This document shows, in pieces, positions 1-8,168 of a stretch of DNA of 64,000 nt. A program made the translations under genes and the position numbers. Below the pieces are notes generated by a model that was given only the letters and a program-made list of their open reading frames with translations, was not told where the DNA came from and did not search any database. Origin of the DNA: JALSRD01 sp964476595 (GTDB lineage: Bacteria > Desulfobacterota > Desulfobacteria > Desulfobacterales > JALSRD01); assembly GCA_964476595.1 (NCBI GenBank), contig CAYZCL010000175.1, forward strand, positions 1 to 64,000. The letters run 5' to 3'. Position 1 is the stretch's first letter. The number at the start of each line of letters is the position of its first letter.

Positions 1-1
1 C

Positions 2-238
2 GCGCTGCTGGTGACCTTGGCCACCGACGGCACCGACGGGCCCACCGATGCGGCCGGCGCCATTGCCGACGGTGCCACCGTCCGGCGCGCGCGACAGCGC
101 GGCCTGGATGCCGGCGACTTTCTGCGGCGCAACGACGCCTACCACTTTTTCGAACCCCTCGGGGACCTGGTGATCACCGGCCCCACTCGCACCAACGTGA
201 TGGACACCGTTATCTTCCTGGTCGATGCGCGGTCCTGA
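2..238 (+). CDS. Glycerate 2-kinase / hydroxypyruvate reductase (MOFRL family), C-terminal end only
   Basis: The window opens inside this gene; about 78 C-terminal residues are visible, reading from base 2 to a TGA at 236-238. The motifs TDGTDGPTDAAGA, a conserved NDAYHFF stretch and the closing TGPTRTNVMD match the C-terminal MOFRL domain of GckA/TtuD-type glycerate kinases, which phosphorylate D-glycerate to 2-phosphoglycerate in the cytoplasm. The start and N-terminal nucleotide-binding part lie upstream of the window. The gene ends 19 bases before the promoter of the first cobalamin riboswitch, and no terminator is visible between them. The family call is firm; substrate preference cannot be judged from this fragment. 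Confidence 0.85.
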   Translation, partial: ALLVTLATDGTDGPTDAAGAIADGATVRRARQRGLDAGDFLRRNDAYHFFEPLGDLVITGPTRTNVMDTVIFLVDARS

Positions 239-256
239 CGCAGCCGATCTTTACTC

Positions 257-285
257 TTGACAAAAGCGGGAACGAAAGCCATAAA
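257..285 (+). promoter_or_regulatory. Sigma-70-like promoter for the first cobalamin riboswitch
   Basis: TTGACA (257-262), a 17-base spacer and CATAAA (280-285). The -35 is perfect and the -10 moderate. The riboswitch P1 stem begins 6 bases after the -10. The same layout recurs ahead of the other five riboswitches in the window. Confidence 0.7.
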
Positions 286-290
286 AACGC

Positions 291-474
291 CAGCAAGGTG
301 CCGCAAGGCTTAATAGGGAATCCCGTGAGAATCGGGAACGGTCCCGCCGCTGTAACCCCGCCCCTGCATCCGATAGGCAGGGGAACCTTTTCGGCCGCAG
401 ACGCCACTGTTTCGATGAATCGGGATGGGAAGGCTGCCGAACAGGCGGGGGAGTCAGAAGACCTGCCTCTGCTG
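291..474 (+). promoter_or_regulatory. Cobalamin riboswitch (aptamer) upstream of the porin-cbiK genes
   Basis: The aptamer is recognised by the conserved core: TTAATAGGGAATCCCGTGAG, then CCCGCCGCTGTAACC (the B12 box region), CCACTGTTTCG, GGGATGGGAAGGC and GAGTCAGAAGACCTGCC. P1 can be closed by CAGCAAGG at the 5' end with CCTCTGCTG at the 3' end (through base 474). A P2 hairpin GCC-GCAA-GGC is present. The peripheral arm is of the CCCCGCCCC...AGGGGAACCTTTTCGGCC subtype shared with the copies at 17817, 42736 and 45766. Binding of adenosylcobalamin or a related corrinoid is expected to favour the terminator at 545-582 and switch off the downstream porin and cbiK. Confidence 0.95.
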
Positions 475-544
475 CGAGCGCGCTTTCGACTTCGATGGTA
501 AAGAAGAACGCGCAGACGGAAAAAGGGTCAAGTAAGCTGGGTGC

Positions 545-582
545 AGCCCTTCATGGCACAAACGCCATGAAGGGCTTTTTTT
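545..582 (+). terminator. Riboswitch-controlled intrinsic terminator
   Basis: Perfect 13-bp stem (AGCCCTTCATGGC / GCCATGAAGGGCT) with a 6-base loop and a run of seven T. The preceding AAGGGTCAAG...CTGGGTGCAG element (from about 523) can pair AAGGGT with GCCCTT of the 5' arm, which would make it the likely antiterminator. The same element is conserved in three other riboswitches here. Confidence 0.9.
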
Positions 583-703
583 GTGCCGTGAGTAGTAGGG
601 AAAGGAGGTGGTAGCCGGCGGAACGCTATAATTTTTTTTTAATGAATACAACGGCCAACAAACCTTCGCTTACTTCAAACGAATTTTCAGGAGGTTTTTC
701 AAG

Positions 704-1816
704 ATGCAAAAATTTCGTGTTTTGACGGTAGTGCTGGCTTTCCTGTTCGCTGCAGTGCCCTCACAGGCGGCCGGCTGGAACTTTTACGGCAGCGCCCGTA
801 TGATGACCTGGTATGAGAGCGGCGACGCACCCGGTTTCCTCAACGAACACGACAACGGCAATCTGAACGAAAACGACAGCGAACTGACCTGGACCCTGCA
901 GGGCAACTCGCGTATCGGCGCCAAAGTCAAGCACGGCGACATCGAGGCCCGCTTCGAGTACGGAACGGGCGTCAATCTCCGGCGCCTGTACGCCATCTGG
1001 AAGTTTGCCGAGGGACAGGAGTTGCTCATCGGGCAGGACTATGTGCCTCTGGGAGACATCGGGTACAGCAACATGGTCTATGCTGGTGACGAGGGGCTGT
1101 CAGACGCCGGAACCGTGGATGACGGCCGCCGCCCCATGATCCAGTGGCGATGGAACGGGCTGAAGGTGGCATTGATCCCGGTGCAGGACACCTTTGTTCC
1201 CGACGGTTATACGCAGGGGGCAGACATCGACGTGCTGCTGCCGAAGATTGAAGCCCATTATCGTTACGAAGCAGATACGTTCTATGCCGGTGTATTTGGG
1301 GGGTACCAAACCTACCAAGTGAACGCCGACGGCGTTGAAAGCCAACCGGACACGCCACCTCCCGGTGACATCGACGTCAACGCCTATGTAGCCGGTGTCG
1401 AGGGCGGCGTTACGCTGGGGCCGTTGTACATCAACGCCCAGGTCTACTGGGCGCAGAACGCCGGCGCTTTCGGCCTGGCGGCATTGGGGTTCAACCAGCC
1501 GGTCTATGTGAACAACGACCTGCAAGACGCCTCCACCTTCGGTCTGGGCGGTGTCATCGGCTGGACCATCAATGACATGTTCACCATGGAAGCCGGTGCC
1601 GGCTACACCGAAGAGGACAACGACGCCATCGGCAAGGCCGCAGGCTTTGTCACCAAGGACAAGACCGCGGCCTACTACATCCAGGCCACCATCACCTTGG
1701 CCAAGGGGGTCTACATCGTCCCCGAAGCCGGTTACTGGGACCTGTATGACGACATTGCCGGCAACGACGAAAAGGACTTCTGGTACGCCGGCGCCAAGTG
1801 GCAGATCAATTTCTAA
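704..1816 (+). CDS. Outer-membrane beta-barrel porin-like protein under B12 control
   Basis: A 370-residue protein with a clear signal peptide (positively charged start, hydrophobic run, cleavage near SQA-AG at residue 22). The mature part is rich in alternating hydrophobic/polar beta-strand segments, aromatic girdle residues and acidic loops, and it ends in a terminal phenylalanine (WQINF), the usual mark of an outer-membrane barrel. The start is supported by AGGAGG about 9 bases upstream. It follows riboswitch 291-474 and its terminator directly, and precedes the periplasmic cobaltochelatase by 80 bases, so both are probably repressed together when B12 is plentiful. This suggests passage of cobalt or a tetrapyrrole across the outer membrane, but that substrate is inferred from context only. 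Confidence 0.75.
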   Translation: MQKFRVLTVVLAFLFAAVPSQAAGWNFYGSARMMTWYESGDAPGFLNEHDNGNLNENDSELTWTLQGNSRIGAKVKHGDIEARFEYGTGVNLRRLYAIWKFAEGQELLIGQDYVPLGDIGYSNMVYAGDEGLSDAGTVDDGRRPMIQWRWNGLKVALIPVQDTFVPDGYTQGADIDVLLPKIEAHYRYEADTFYAGVFGGYQTYQVNADGVESQPDTPPPGDIDVNAYVAGVEGGVTLGPLYINAQVYWAQNAGAFGLAALGFNQPVYVNNDLQDASTFGLGGVIGWTINDMFTMEAGAGYTEEDNDAIGKAAGFVTKDKTAAYYIQATITLAKGVYIVPEAGYWDLYDDIAGNDEKDFWYAGAKWQINF

Positions 1817-1896
1817 CCATTTCCACAACAGCGCCGTCTCAGGTGTGCGGTGCCAGCCGCTGCCTGACGGCCCGATGACAGAAAGGAAAATGAACC

Positions 1897-2883
1897 ATGA
1901 AAAAAGCCATCCTGTTCCTGCTCGCCGCCGCCGTGATCACCCTGCCCTGGACCCCGATCGCCGGTGCTTCCGGCGCCAAGAAAAAATCAAGGGGAACGGC
2001 CATCGTACTGGCCAGTTTCGGCACCACCGTGCCATCGGCGGTGAAGGCCATCACCAACATCCAGGACAAGATCCAGGCGGCCTTTCCCGGGATCCCGGTC
2101 AAGATGACCTTCACCTCCAACATCATCCGTTCGGTGTGGAAAAAGCGTCAGGCCGAGCCCGAAAAGTGGCTCAAGATGGGGATCCCCAAGGAAGTGCTCT
2201 ACGTCAAGAACATCATCGCCACCATCGGCGACCTGCGCGAGGAGGGCTACCGAGACATCATCGTGCAACCGACCCATATCTATTTCATGGAGCAGGCCCA
2301 GGACCTGCAATCGTATGTCCATGCCTTCGCCTCCATCAAAACCACCAAGAAAAAGTGGCGACCCTTCGACCATGTGGTCATGGGGCGCCCGGCTCTGGGC
2401 GGTCACGGCGACAGGTACGATTACCACGAAGACATGAAAAAGGCGCTCAAAACCCTGAAGCATGACGTGGAACTGGCCAAAAAGAACAACGCCCGACTGG
2501 TCTACATGGGTCACGGAAACGAGTACTGGTCCACCGGAATCTACGTAGAAGCGGCCGCCATGATGCGCGAAATGTATCCGGACGTCATCACCTACATCGG
2601 GTCGGTGGAAGGTTTCCCGCGTATCGAAGACGTGGTTCGCTACCTGTCCCACCAGAAGGGCGGCAAGATCGTGCTCAAACCGTTCATGATCGTGGCCGGC
2701 GACCACGCCACCAACGACATGGCCGGAGACGATGCAGACTCCTGGAAAAACATCCTGATCAAGGCAGGCTACGAGGTCATCCCGGTGCTCGAAGGCCTGG
2801 GGACCAACGATGCCTTTGCCGAGATTTTCGTGGACCACATCCGGGACGCGGCCCGCGATGCAGGCATCTCGCTGCATCAATAG
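1897..2883 (+). CDS. cbiK: Periplasmic sirohydrochlorin cobaltochelatase CbiK
   Basis: CbiK inserts Co2+ into sirohydrochlorin, the first committed step of anaerobic cobalamin synthesis. The 328-residue protein starts with a signal peptide (about 25 residues, ending near AGASG), as in the CbiK-P form known from Desulfovibrio, so it should act in the periplasm. The chelatase fold is recognisable from VLASFGTTVPSAV near the start, QPTHIYF (H127), MGHGNEYW (H206), SVEGFPR (E238) and AGDHATNDMAGD (H270). The H206/E238/H270 spacing fits the metal-binding His-Glu-His set of the family. The start codon has GAAAGGA a few bases upstream. It lies in the riboswitch-controlled unit with the porin and is followed by a terminator at 2911. 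Ferrochelatase activity is also possible, as in related enzymes. Confidence 0.93.
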   Translation: MKKAILFLLAAAVITLPWTPIAGASGAKKKSRGTAIVLASFGTTVPSAVKAITNIQDKIQAAFPGIPVKMTFTSNIIRSVWKKRQAEPEKWLKMGIPKEVLYVKNIIATIGDLREEGYRDIIVQPTHIYFMEQAQDLQSYVHAFASIKTTKKKWRPFDHVVMGRPALGGHGDRYDYHEDMKKALKTLKHDVELAKKNNARLVYMGHGNEYWSTGIYVEAAAMMREMYPDVITYIGSVEGFPRIEDVVRYLSHQKGGKIVLKPFMIVAGDHATNDMAGDDADSWKNILIKAGYEVIPVLEGLGTNDAFAEIFVDHIRDAARDAGISLHQ

Positions 2884-2910
2884 CGTATATTCTTCCTATT
2901 AGGACGCTCG

Positions 2911-2949
2911 GCAAGCTCCGGGTTCTGCCGACCGGGGCTTGCTTTCTTT
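2911..2949 (+). terminator. Intrinsic terminator after cbiK
   Basis: GCAAGC-CCGG pairs with CCGG-CTTGC across a loop of about 10 bases, with small bulges, and is followed by a T-rich tract (TTTCTTTC). It separates cbiK from the btuFCD set, so the latter may have its own promoter or depend on partial read-through. Confidence 0.65.
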
Positions 2950-3059
2950 CCCAGACCAGTGCCTTTGACTTCGAAACTCAACTTTTCGTTTGCCTTGGGC
3001 AGGACGATTCGACTACAAATAGTTGAAACCAACCTACTGCTTCCTGAAGCGGGGAGAAA

Positions 3060-3974
3060 ATGACGCCGAGCCGTTCAGTCAGATGCTTTCGGGCGGTAAT
3101 CTTCACGTGCTGCCTGGCCCTTCTCCTCTGCCCGACGACCCAGTCGCGGCAAGTGACGGATCAACTGGGCCGCAACATGCAGATCGCCGACCATCCGGGT
3201 CGCATCATCGCCTTGGCACCCAGCATCACCGAGATCATCTTCGACCTGCACCAGCAACACCGCTTGGTTGGGGTAACGCAGTTCAGCGACTACCCTCCCG
3301 CCGCCCGCAAGCTCCCCAAGGTCGGTTCCTACGTTCAGCTGGACATCGAAAAAATCGTCTCCTTGAAACCGGATCTGTGCATCGGCATTCGGGACGGCAA
3401 CCCCATCGCTCTCGTCCGGCGGCTCGAATCCCTGGGCATCCCCGTCTACGCCGTCAATCCCACCAACCTGGAACGCGTCATGGGAACCGTCGACGAGATC
3501 GGCTCCCTGCTGGGGTCTCAGGCGCAGGCCCGACGGCTGACGGCCGACATGCGCGCACGGGTGCAGGCGGTGAAAACGCGTATTGCGTCCTCCCGCTCGC
3601 GGCCCCGCGTGTTTTTTCAGATCGGCATCTCTCCCATCGTCTCGGCCGGCACACATACCTTCATCAACGAGCTGATCCGCCTCTCGGGAGGCGTCAATAT
3701 CGCCGCAGGCCCGGTGAACTACCCACGCTACACCGAAGAGGAGGTCATCCGCCTGAAGCCCGACATCATCATCATCACCTCCATGGCGCGGGGGGTCCGG
3801 TTTGAAACCGTCAAGGCACGCTGGCTGCGCTGGAAGTCCATCCCGGCGGTGCGCAAAAACCGCATCCACCTGGTGGATTCCAACCTGGTGGACCGCCCCT
3901 CTCCGCGCCTCGTCGACGGACTCGAGGCCATGGCCCGCATCATTCACCCCGAACTTTTCGGAAATCCGCAGTGA
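3060..3974 (+). CDS. btuF: Corrinoid/siderophore-type ABC transporter periplasmic binding protein (BtuF-like)
   Basis: A 304-residue protein with an N-terminal hydrophobic signal segment (about residues 9-25) and the helical-backbone metal-receptor fold of BtuF/FhuD. VTDQLGRNMQIADHPGRIIALAPSITEI is the typical opening, followed by VGVTQFSDYPP and the late NRIHLVDSNLVDRPSPRLVDGLEAMA block. GGGGAG lies 4-5 bases before the ATG. The stop overlaps the GTG of the permease (GTGA), so btuF-btuC-btuD form one unit. The placement after cbiK and the B12 setting favour a corrinoid or precursor ligand. Heme or siderophore cannot be excluded from sequence alone. Confidence 0.85.
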   Translation: MTPSRSVRCFRAVIFTCCLALLLCPTTQSRQVTDQLGRNMQIADHPGRIIALAPSITEIIFDLHQQHRLVGVTQFSDYPPAARKLPKVGSYVQLDIEKIVSLKPDLCIGIRDGNPIALVRRLESLGIPVYAVNPTNLERVMGTVDEIGSLLGSQAQARRLTADMRARVQAVKTRIASSRSRPRVFFQIGISPIVSAGTHTFINELIRLSGGVNIAAGPVNYPRYTEEEVIRLKPDIIIITSMARGVRFETVKARWLRWKSIPAVRKNRIHLVDSNLVDRPSPRLVDGLEAMARIIHPELFGNPQ

Positions 3975-4981
3975 GTCCCGCCCGCCCCGTCATCCTGCGG
4001 CGCATGCTGCTGCTCTCAGCACCGTTGCTGGTAGTCCTGATGGCAGCCGTCTACCTGGGCATGTCCATCGGCTCCACCGGTGTCGATCTGGGGGCCGTGG
4101 CCCGCAGCCTCACCGGGACTCCGGCCGAAGACGCAACCCTGGCCACCATCATCTGGCAGATCCGTTTTCCCAGGGCGTTGCTGGCGGCCCTCATCGGTGC
4201 CACTCTCTCACTGGGCGGACTGGTCTTCCAGGCCATCCTGCGGAACCCGCTGGCCGAGCCTTACATCCTGGGCATTTCCGGCGGGGCGGCCATCGGCGCC
4301 ATCAGCGGCATCCTGCTGGGGCTCTCGCGTTTTCCCGGCGTCAGCCTGACTTCCTTCGCCGGTAGCATGGCCACCCTGCTGGTGCTGATGGTCATCGCGG
4401 GCACCCGCTCCATGGTCCAGAACGACCGGCTGCTGCTCTCCGGTGTGATGGTCAACGCCTTCTGCGGCGCGGTCATCATGTTCCTGATCTCGGTCACCCG
4501 TGACAACCGGCTGCACAACATCATTTTCTGGATGATGGGCGACCTCTCCCTGGCGGACATGCACCAGGTGACCATTCTGACCCTCACGGTACTGCCCTGC
4601 TTCGCGCTCATCTTCTACCTGTCCCACGCCATGAACGTACTCCTGCTGGGCCAGGAGATGGCTCAGAGCATGGGCTTCGACATCCGCATCATCGTATCCG
4701 TACTGCTGGTGGTGACCTCCCTGATGGTCAGCGCAACAGTCAGCCACTGCGGCCTGGTGGGTTTCGTCGGCCTGGTGATCCCCCACCTCTTCCGCCTGCT
4801 GCTGGGCGCCGACCATCGTCTGCTGGTGCCGGCCTGCCTGCTGGGCGGGGGCGCCTACATGGTGCTGTGTGACATCCTGGCGCGCACCCTGCCCAGCCAC
4901 GGAGAAATGCCCGCCGGGGTGGTGACGGCGCTCATCGGCGCCCCCCTGTTCATCTATCTGCTCAAGAGGACCGAGCGATGA
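3971..4981 (+). CDS. btuC: BtuC/FecCD-family ABC transporter permease
   Basis: This 336-residue polytopic membrane protein has about ten hydrophobic segments and the FecCD-family signatures: PRALLAALIGATLSLGGLVFQAILRNPLAEPYILGISGGAAIGA near the N-terminus, the coupling-helix region GFDIR, and CGLVGFVGLVIPHLFRLLLGADHR near the C-terminus. It would form the inner-membrane channel for substrate delivered by the upstream binding protein. The GTG start overlaps the previous stop, and its own stop overlaps the ATG of the ATPase (ATGA), showing translational coupling across the operon. Confidence 0.88.
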   Translation: MSPARPVILRRMLLLSAPLLVVLMAAVYLGMSIGSTGVDLGAVARSLTGTPAEDATLATIIWQIRFPRALLAALIGATLSLGGLVFQAILRNPLAEPYILGISGGAAIGAISGILLGLSRFPGVSLTSFAGSMATLLVLMVIAGTRSMVQNDRLLLSGVMVNAFCGAVIMFLISVTRDNRLHNIIFWMMGDLSLADMHQVTILTLTVLPCFALIFYLSHAMNVLLLGQEMAQSMGFDIRIIVSVLLVVTSLMVSATVSHCGLVGFVGLVIPHLFRLLLGADHRLLVPACLLGGGAYMVLCDILARTLPSHGEMPAGVVTALIGAPLFIYLLKRTER

Positions 4982-5805
4982 AGGCGGCCGTCGAAGTGCA
5001 CCGGCTGGCCTACCGTTACGGCCGGTCTGCGATCCTGCAGGATCTTTCTTTCACCGTCGCCGCAGGCGCCTTTTTCATCATCCTGGGTCCCAACGGCTCC
5101 GGCAAGACCACCCTGATGAAAATCCTAGCCGGCCACCTGCGGCCCCGCCGGGGAAGGGTCCGTATCCTGGGCAGGAACATCCGCGGCTATTCGCGGCGAC
5201 AGCTGGCCTGCCGAATGGCCTACCTGCCCCAGCTGGTGCACCTTGATTTTCCCATGAGCGTCCGGGACCTGGTGCTCATGGGGCGTTCGCCGCACCTGGG
5301 CATGCTGGGACTGGAGCGCCAAGAGGACCACCGCCTGGCGCAAAACGCCATGCGATACACCAACGTGCTGCACCTGGCCGACCGTCGCATGGACCAGCTC
5401 AGCGGCGGTGAGCAGCAGCGCGTGCTGATCGCGCGCGCCATCTGCCAGCAGCCGCAGATCATCCTGTTGGACGAGCCCACGGCGGCCCTGGACCTGGCCC
5501 ACCAGGTGGCCGTCATGGACCTCATGGAACGGTTGAAACACGACAAGAGCATCACGGTGGTCATGATCTCGCATGACGTCAACCTGGCCGCCATGTATGC
5601 CGACCGGTTGCTGCTGCTAAAAGACGGCGGCATCCTGGGGCTGGGTCCGCCCGGCGAGGTGCTGCACCACGAGCGGCTGGAAAAGGCCTACGGCTGTCCC
5701 GTGCTGGTGACCGAGAGCCCCTTGGGCGGCTACCTGCGCATCACGCCGGTGCCGCGACGTTTTCTGAAGCAGCCGCCGGAGGCGCACACGCCCGATCCTC
5801 CGTGA
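4978..5805 (+). CDS. btuD: BtuD-type ABC transporter ATPase
   Basis: A 275-residue ABC ATPase that powers the BtuC-like permease. All motifs are intact: Walker A GPNGSGKTT (about residues 38-46), the Q-loop YLPQLVHLDFP, the signature LSGGEQQRVLIARA, Walker B IILLDEPTAALD, the D-loop, and the H-loop ISHDVNLA with H199. The C-terminal tail (YLRITPVPRRFLKQPPEA) carries no further domain. It ends 58 bases before the promoter of the btuB riboswitch. It differs from the second BtuD-like ATPase in this window (20737-21537) in keeping the H-loop histidine. Confidence 0.9.
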   Translation: MKAAVEVHRLAYRYGRSAILQDLSFTVAAGAFFIILGPNGSGKTTLMKILAGHLRPRRGRVRILGRNIRGYSRRQLACRMAYLPQLVHLDFPMSVRDLVLMGRSPHLGMLGLERQEDHRLAQNAMRYTNVLHLADRRMDQLSGGEQQRVLIARAICQQPQIILLDEPTAALDLAHQVAVMDLMERLKHDKSITVVMISHDVNLAAMYADRLLLLKDGGILGLGPPGEVLHHERLEKAYGCPVLVTESPLGGYLRITPVPRRFLKQPPEAHTPDPP

Positions 5806-5862
5806 GGTGTCACATTGGGTCGGGCGGCGGCGAACGGCCCTTTCGGAAATGCGTGAATCATC

Positions 5863-5891
5863 TTGACAAGGAACTGTTTTTTCAGTAAATG
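5863..5891 (+). promoter_or_regulatory. Promoter for the btuB riboswitch
   Basis: TTGACA (5863-5868), a 17-base spacer, and TAAATG (5886-5891). The P1 stem of the riboswitch starts about 19 bases later. Confidence 0.65.
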
Positions 5892-5909
5892 GATATCAGA
5901 CATAGACCG

Positions 5910-6066
5910 TTCAGGTGCCGTTTTGGCTTAATAGGGAACCCCGTGAAATTCGGGGACGGGCCCGCCGCTGTAACCGGGGACGAAATCTGAGTTTACCACT
6001 GTTGACTTGGCGCAATGGGAAGGTTCAGAGAGTAGGATGATCCGCGAGTCAGAAGACCTGCCTGAA
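5910..6066 (+). promoter_or_regulatory. Cobalamin riboswitch upstream of btuB
   Basis: P1 is TTCAGG/CCTGAA; the P2 hairpin is GCC-GTTTT-GGC. The core includes TTAATAGGGAACCCCGTGA, CCCGCCGCTGTAACC, a CCACTGTTG segment, AATGGGAAGGTTC and GAGTCAGAAGACCTGCC. The peripheral arm is the CCGGGGACGAAATC subtype shared only with the copy at 19211. It controls the TonB-dependent receptor that follows. Confidence 0.95.
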
Positions 6067-6127
6067 GGGTGGACGGCCGTTTCGCGGACGGAAAGGCCTC
6101 CCAATCCTGTGGATCAAAACGGGAAAT

Positions 6128-6162
6128 CCCTGGATCGAAAAGAGTCGGTCCGGGGTTTTTTT
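6128..6162 (+). terminator. Intrinsic terminator of the btuB riboswitch
   Basis: Ten-bp stem CCCTGGATCG / CGGTCCGGGG (two G-U pairs), an 8-base loop and seven T. It does not share the CTGGGTGCAG platform element found in four of the other riboswitches. Confidence 0.88.
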
Positions 6163-6212
6163 ATGGCCCCGGGCCGGGGACACATTCATTTCATGACAAG
6201 GAGGAGAGAAGC

Positions 6213-8168
6213 ATGAAAAAGTTTCGTTGTCTCTGGGTGCTCTGCCTGCTATTGATCCCCGCACTGGTCGCATCGGCCCAGGAAGAATCCCCGGTGCAGA
6301 CCGGAAAGGTCATCGTGACGGCCACCCGCAGCGCCGCCACACTGGACAAGATCGGCGGCAACTCGGCCTCGGTGATCACTTCGGCCGACATCGCGGCCAA
6401 GAAGCAGATGATGCTGCCCCAGGTGCTCAAGGGCGTTCCCGGGCTGGACGTGGTCTCCAACGGCGGGCCCGGGACCCAGTCCTCGGTTTTCATCCGCGGC
6501 GCCGACTCCAAAAACACGCTGGTGCTGGTGGACGGCATCATGCTCAACGATCCCTCTTCGCCCAACCGCAGCGCCAACCTCGGTGACCTCAACGTGGACA
6601 ACATCGAACGCATCGAGGTGGTCCGCGGCGCCATGAGCGTTCTTTACGGCAGCAACGCCACGGCCGGCGTGATCAATATTATCACCAAGCGGGGCAGCGG
6701 CACGCCCTCGGTGTTCGCCGGCGTTGAGGGCGGCTCCTACGGCACCCTGAAGGGGTATGCCGGCGGCAGCGGCGCCTACCGGAACTTCAATTTTTCGGCC
6801 TCTTTTTCCGGCACCACCGTGGACGGCTACTCCATCGCCGACGACAACAACGACGATATCCTGCACGACGGCAACACCTCGGAAAAGGACAGCTGGAAAA
6901 ACCTGACCGTCTCCGGCAAGTTCGGCTACGACTTCACGCCCGACTTCGACATCAACGGCGTGGTGCGTTACATCGATTCGGAAACCGACCTTGATGACTA
7001 CTATTCCACCGGCGGTTTCGCCGTCGACCAGGTGGACTACGATCCCGCGACCTGGATGGAAACTCCCAATCCCCTGGGTCTGAAACAGCAGCGTGTCGAC
7101 ACCAGCCAGACCCTCTACAAGGTCGATGTCCACAACCGCTTTTTCGACCAGGTGATCGATTCGCGGCTTTCCTATGACGGATCCATCCTCGATCGTACGG
7201 GCTACGACGCCGCCGGTGACGAATACTGGGACTACAATGGAAAAACCCACAAAGTCGGCTGGCAGGGCTCTTTCAACTACCAGAACATGAATTATTTCTA
7301 CGTGGGCACCAGCTACTGGAAGGAGGAGATGGACAGCGATTCCTCCAACATCAGCGAAAACGCTTACATTTACAGCCTCTGGGGCCAGGACCAGCTCTTC
7401 ATCGGCGACATGCTGGACATCGTGGGCGGCGTGCGCTACGACAAGCACGAAGAATTCGGTGATGCCGTCACCTACCGCATCGCGCCTTCCTTCACCATCC
7501 CGCAGACCGGCACCGTGCTCAAGGGTAGTTACGGAACGGGTTTTCGTGCCCCTTCGCTCTACGAACTGTACTCTCCATACGGCAACCCTGACCTCAGCGA
7601 GGAAAAGAGCAAGGGATGGGATGCCGGGTTCGAGCAACCCCTGTGGGGGGGACGCGCGCGTTTCGGCGCCACCTATTTCCACATGAAGTACGAAGATCGC
7701 ATCGACTACGACTTTGCCACCTGGCATTACAGCCAGATGCCGGGCGATACCATTACCAAGGGTGTCGAGGTTTTCGCGAACCTCTCGCCGGTTGAAAACC
7801 TGAAGCTGAAGCTCAACTACACCTACACCGACACCGAGGACCCCGAAGGCCGGGAACTGATCCGGCGCCCCAAGAACAAGGTCTTTTTCAACGGGCGCTA
7901 CTACTTCCTCGAAAAAGGCATGGTCAACCTGGATGTGCTGTGGGCCGACGAGCGCTATGCCAGCCCCTCTTCCCACGACGTTTACGGCAACGCGGTGGAC
8001 AAACTGGATGCCTACGTCGTCGTCAACCTGTCGGCCTCGTGGGACTTGCTGCCCTGGCTGCAGGCTTACGGCCGCGTGGACAACCTGTTTGACGAGGACT
8101 ACGAAGAGGCCTGGAGCTACGCCACACCCGGCATCTCGGGCATCGTGGGGTTGAAAGCCACGTATTGA
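6213..8168 (+). CDS. btuB: TonB-dependent cobalamin receptor, BtuB type
   Basis: A 651-residue outer-membrane receptor. Residues 1-22 form a signal peptide ending ASA-QE. A TonB box-like stretch (GKVIVTATRS) is followed by the plug domain: SASVITSADIAAKK, VLKGVPGLDVVSNGGPG, SVFIRGADSKNTLVLVDGIMLND, and NIERIEVVRGAMSVLYGSNATAGVINIITKRG. The remainder is a 22-strand-type barrel with GSYGTGFRAPSLYELYSPYGNPDLSEEKS and a C-terminal aromatic residue (KATY). GGAGGAG sits about 7 bases before the ATG at 6213. The riboswitch directly upstream makes corrinoid uptake the likely role; the TonB2-type energising operon begins 1 kb downstream. Its stop codon shares a base with the ATG of the next gene. Confidence 0.93.
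   Translation: MKKFRCLWVLCLLLIPALVASAQEESPVQTGKVIVTATRSAATLDKIGGNSASVITSADIAAKKQMMLPQVLKGVPGLDVVSNGGPGTQSSVFIRGADSKNTLVLVDGIMLNDPSSPNRSANLGDLNVDNIERIEVVRGAMSVLYGSNATAGVINIITKRGSGTPSVFAGVEGGSYGTLKGYAGGSGAYRNFNFSASFSGTTVDGYSIADDNNDDILHDGNTSEKDSWKNLTVSGKFGYDFTPDFDINGVVRYIDSETDLDDYYSTGGFAVDQVDYDPATWMETPNPLGLKQQRVDTSQTLYKVDVHNRFFDQVIDSRLSYDGSILDRTGYDAAGDEYWDYNGKTHKVGWQGSFNYQNMNYFYVGTSYWKEEMDSDSSNISENAYIYSLWGQDQLFIGDMLDIVGGVRYDKHEEFGDAVTYRIAPSFTIPQTGTVLKGSYGTGFRAPSLYELYSPYGNPDLSEEKSKGWDAGFEQPLWGGRARFGATYFHMKYEDRIDYDFATWHYSQMPGDTITKGVEVFANLSPVENLKLKLNYTYTDTEDPEGRELIRRPKNKVFFNGRYYFLEKGMVNLDVLWADERYASPSSHDVYGNAVDKLDAYVVVNLSASWDLLPWLQAYGRVDNLFDEDYEEAWSYATPGISGIVGLKATY

Noticed and set aside
627..632. 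Perfect TATAAT in the leader of the porin gene
   Set aside because: The region 17 bases upstream reads GGAGGT, not a -35, and there is no extended -10; chance in an AT-rich patch is more likely than a second promoter.
6249..7976. 575-codon minus-strand frame opposite btuB
   Set aside because: The plus strand encodes a complete TonB-dependent receptor with signal peptide and C-terminal aromatic residue; the opposite frame has no supporting features.
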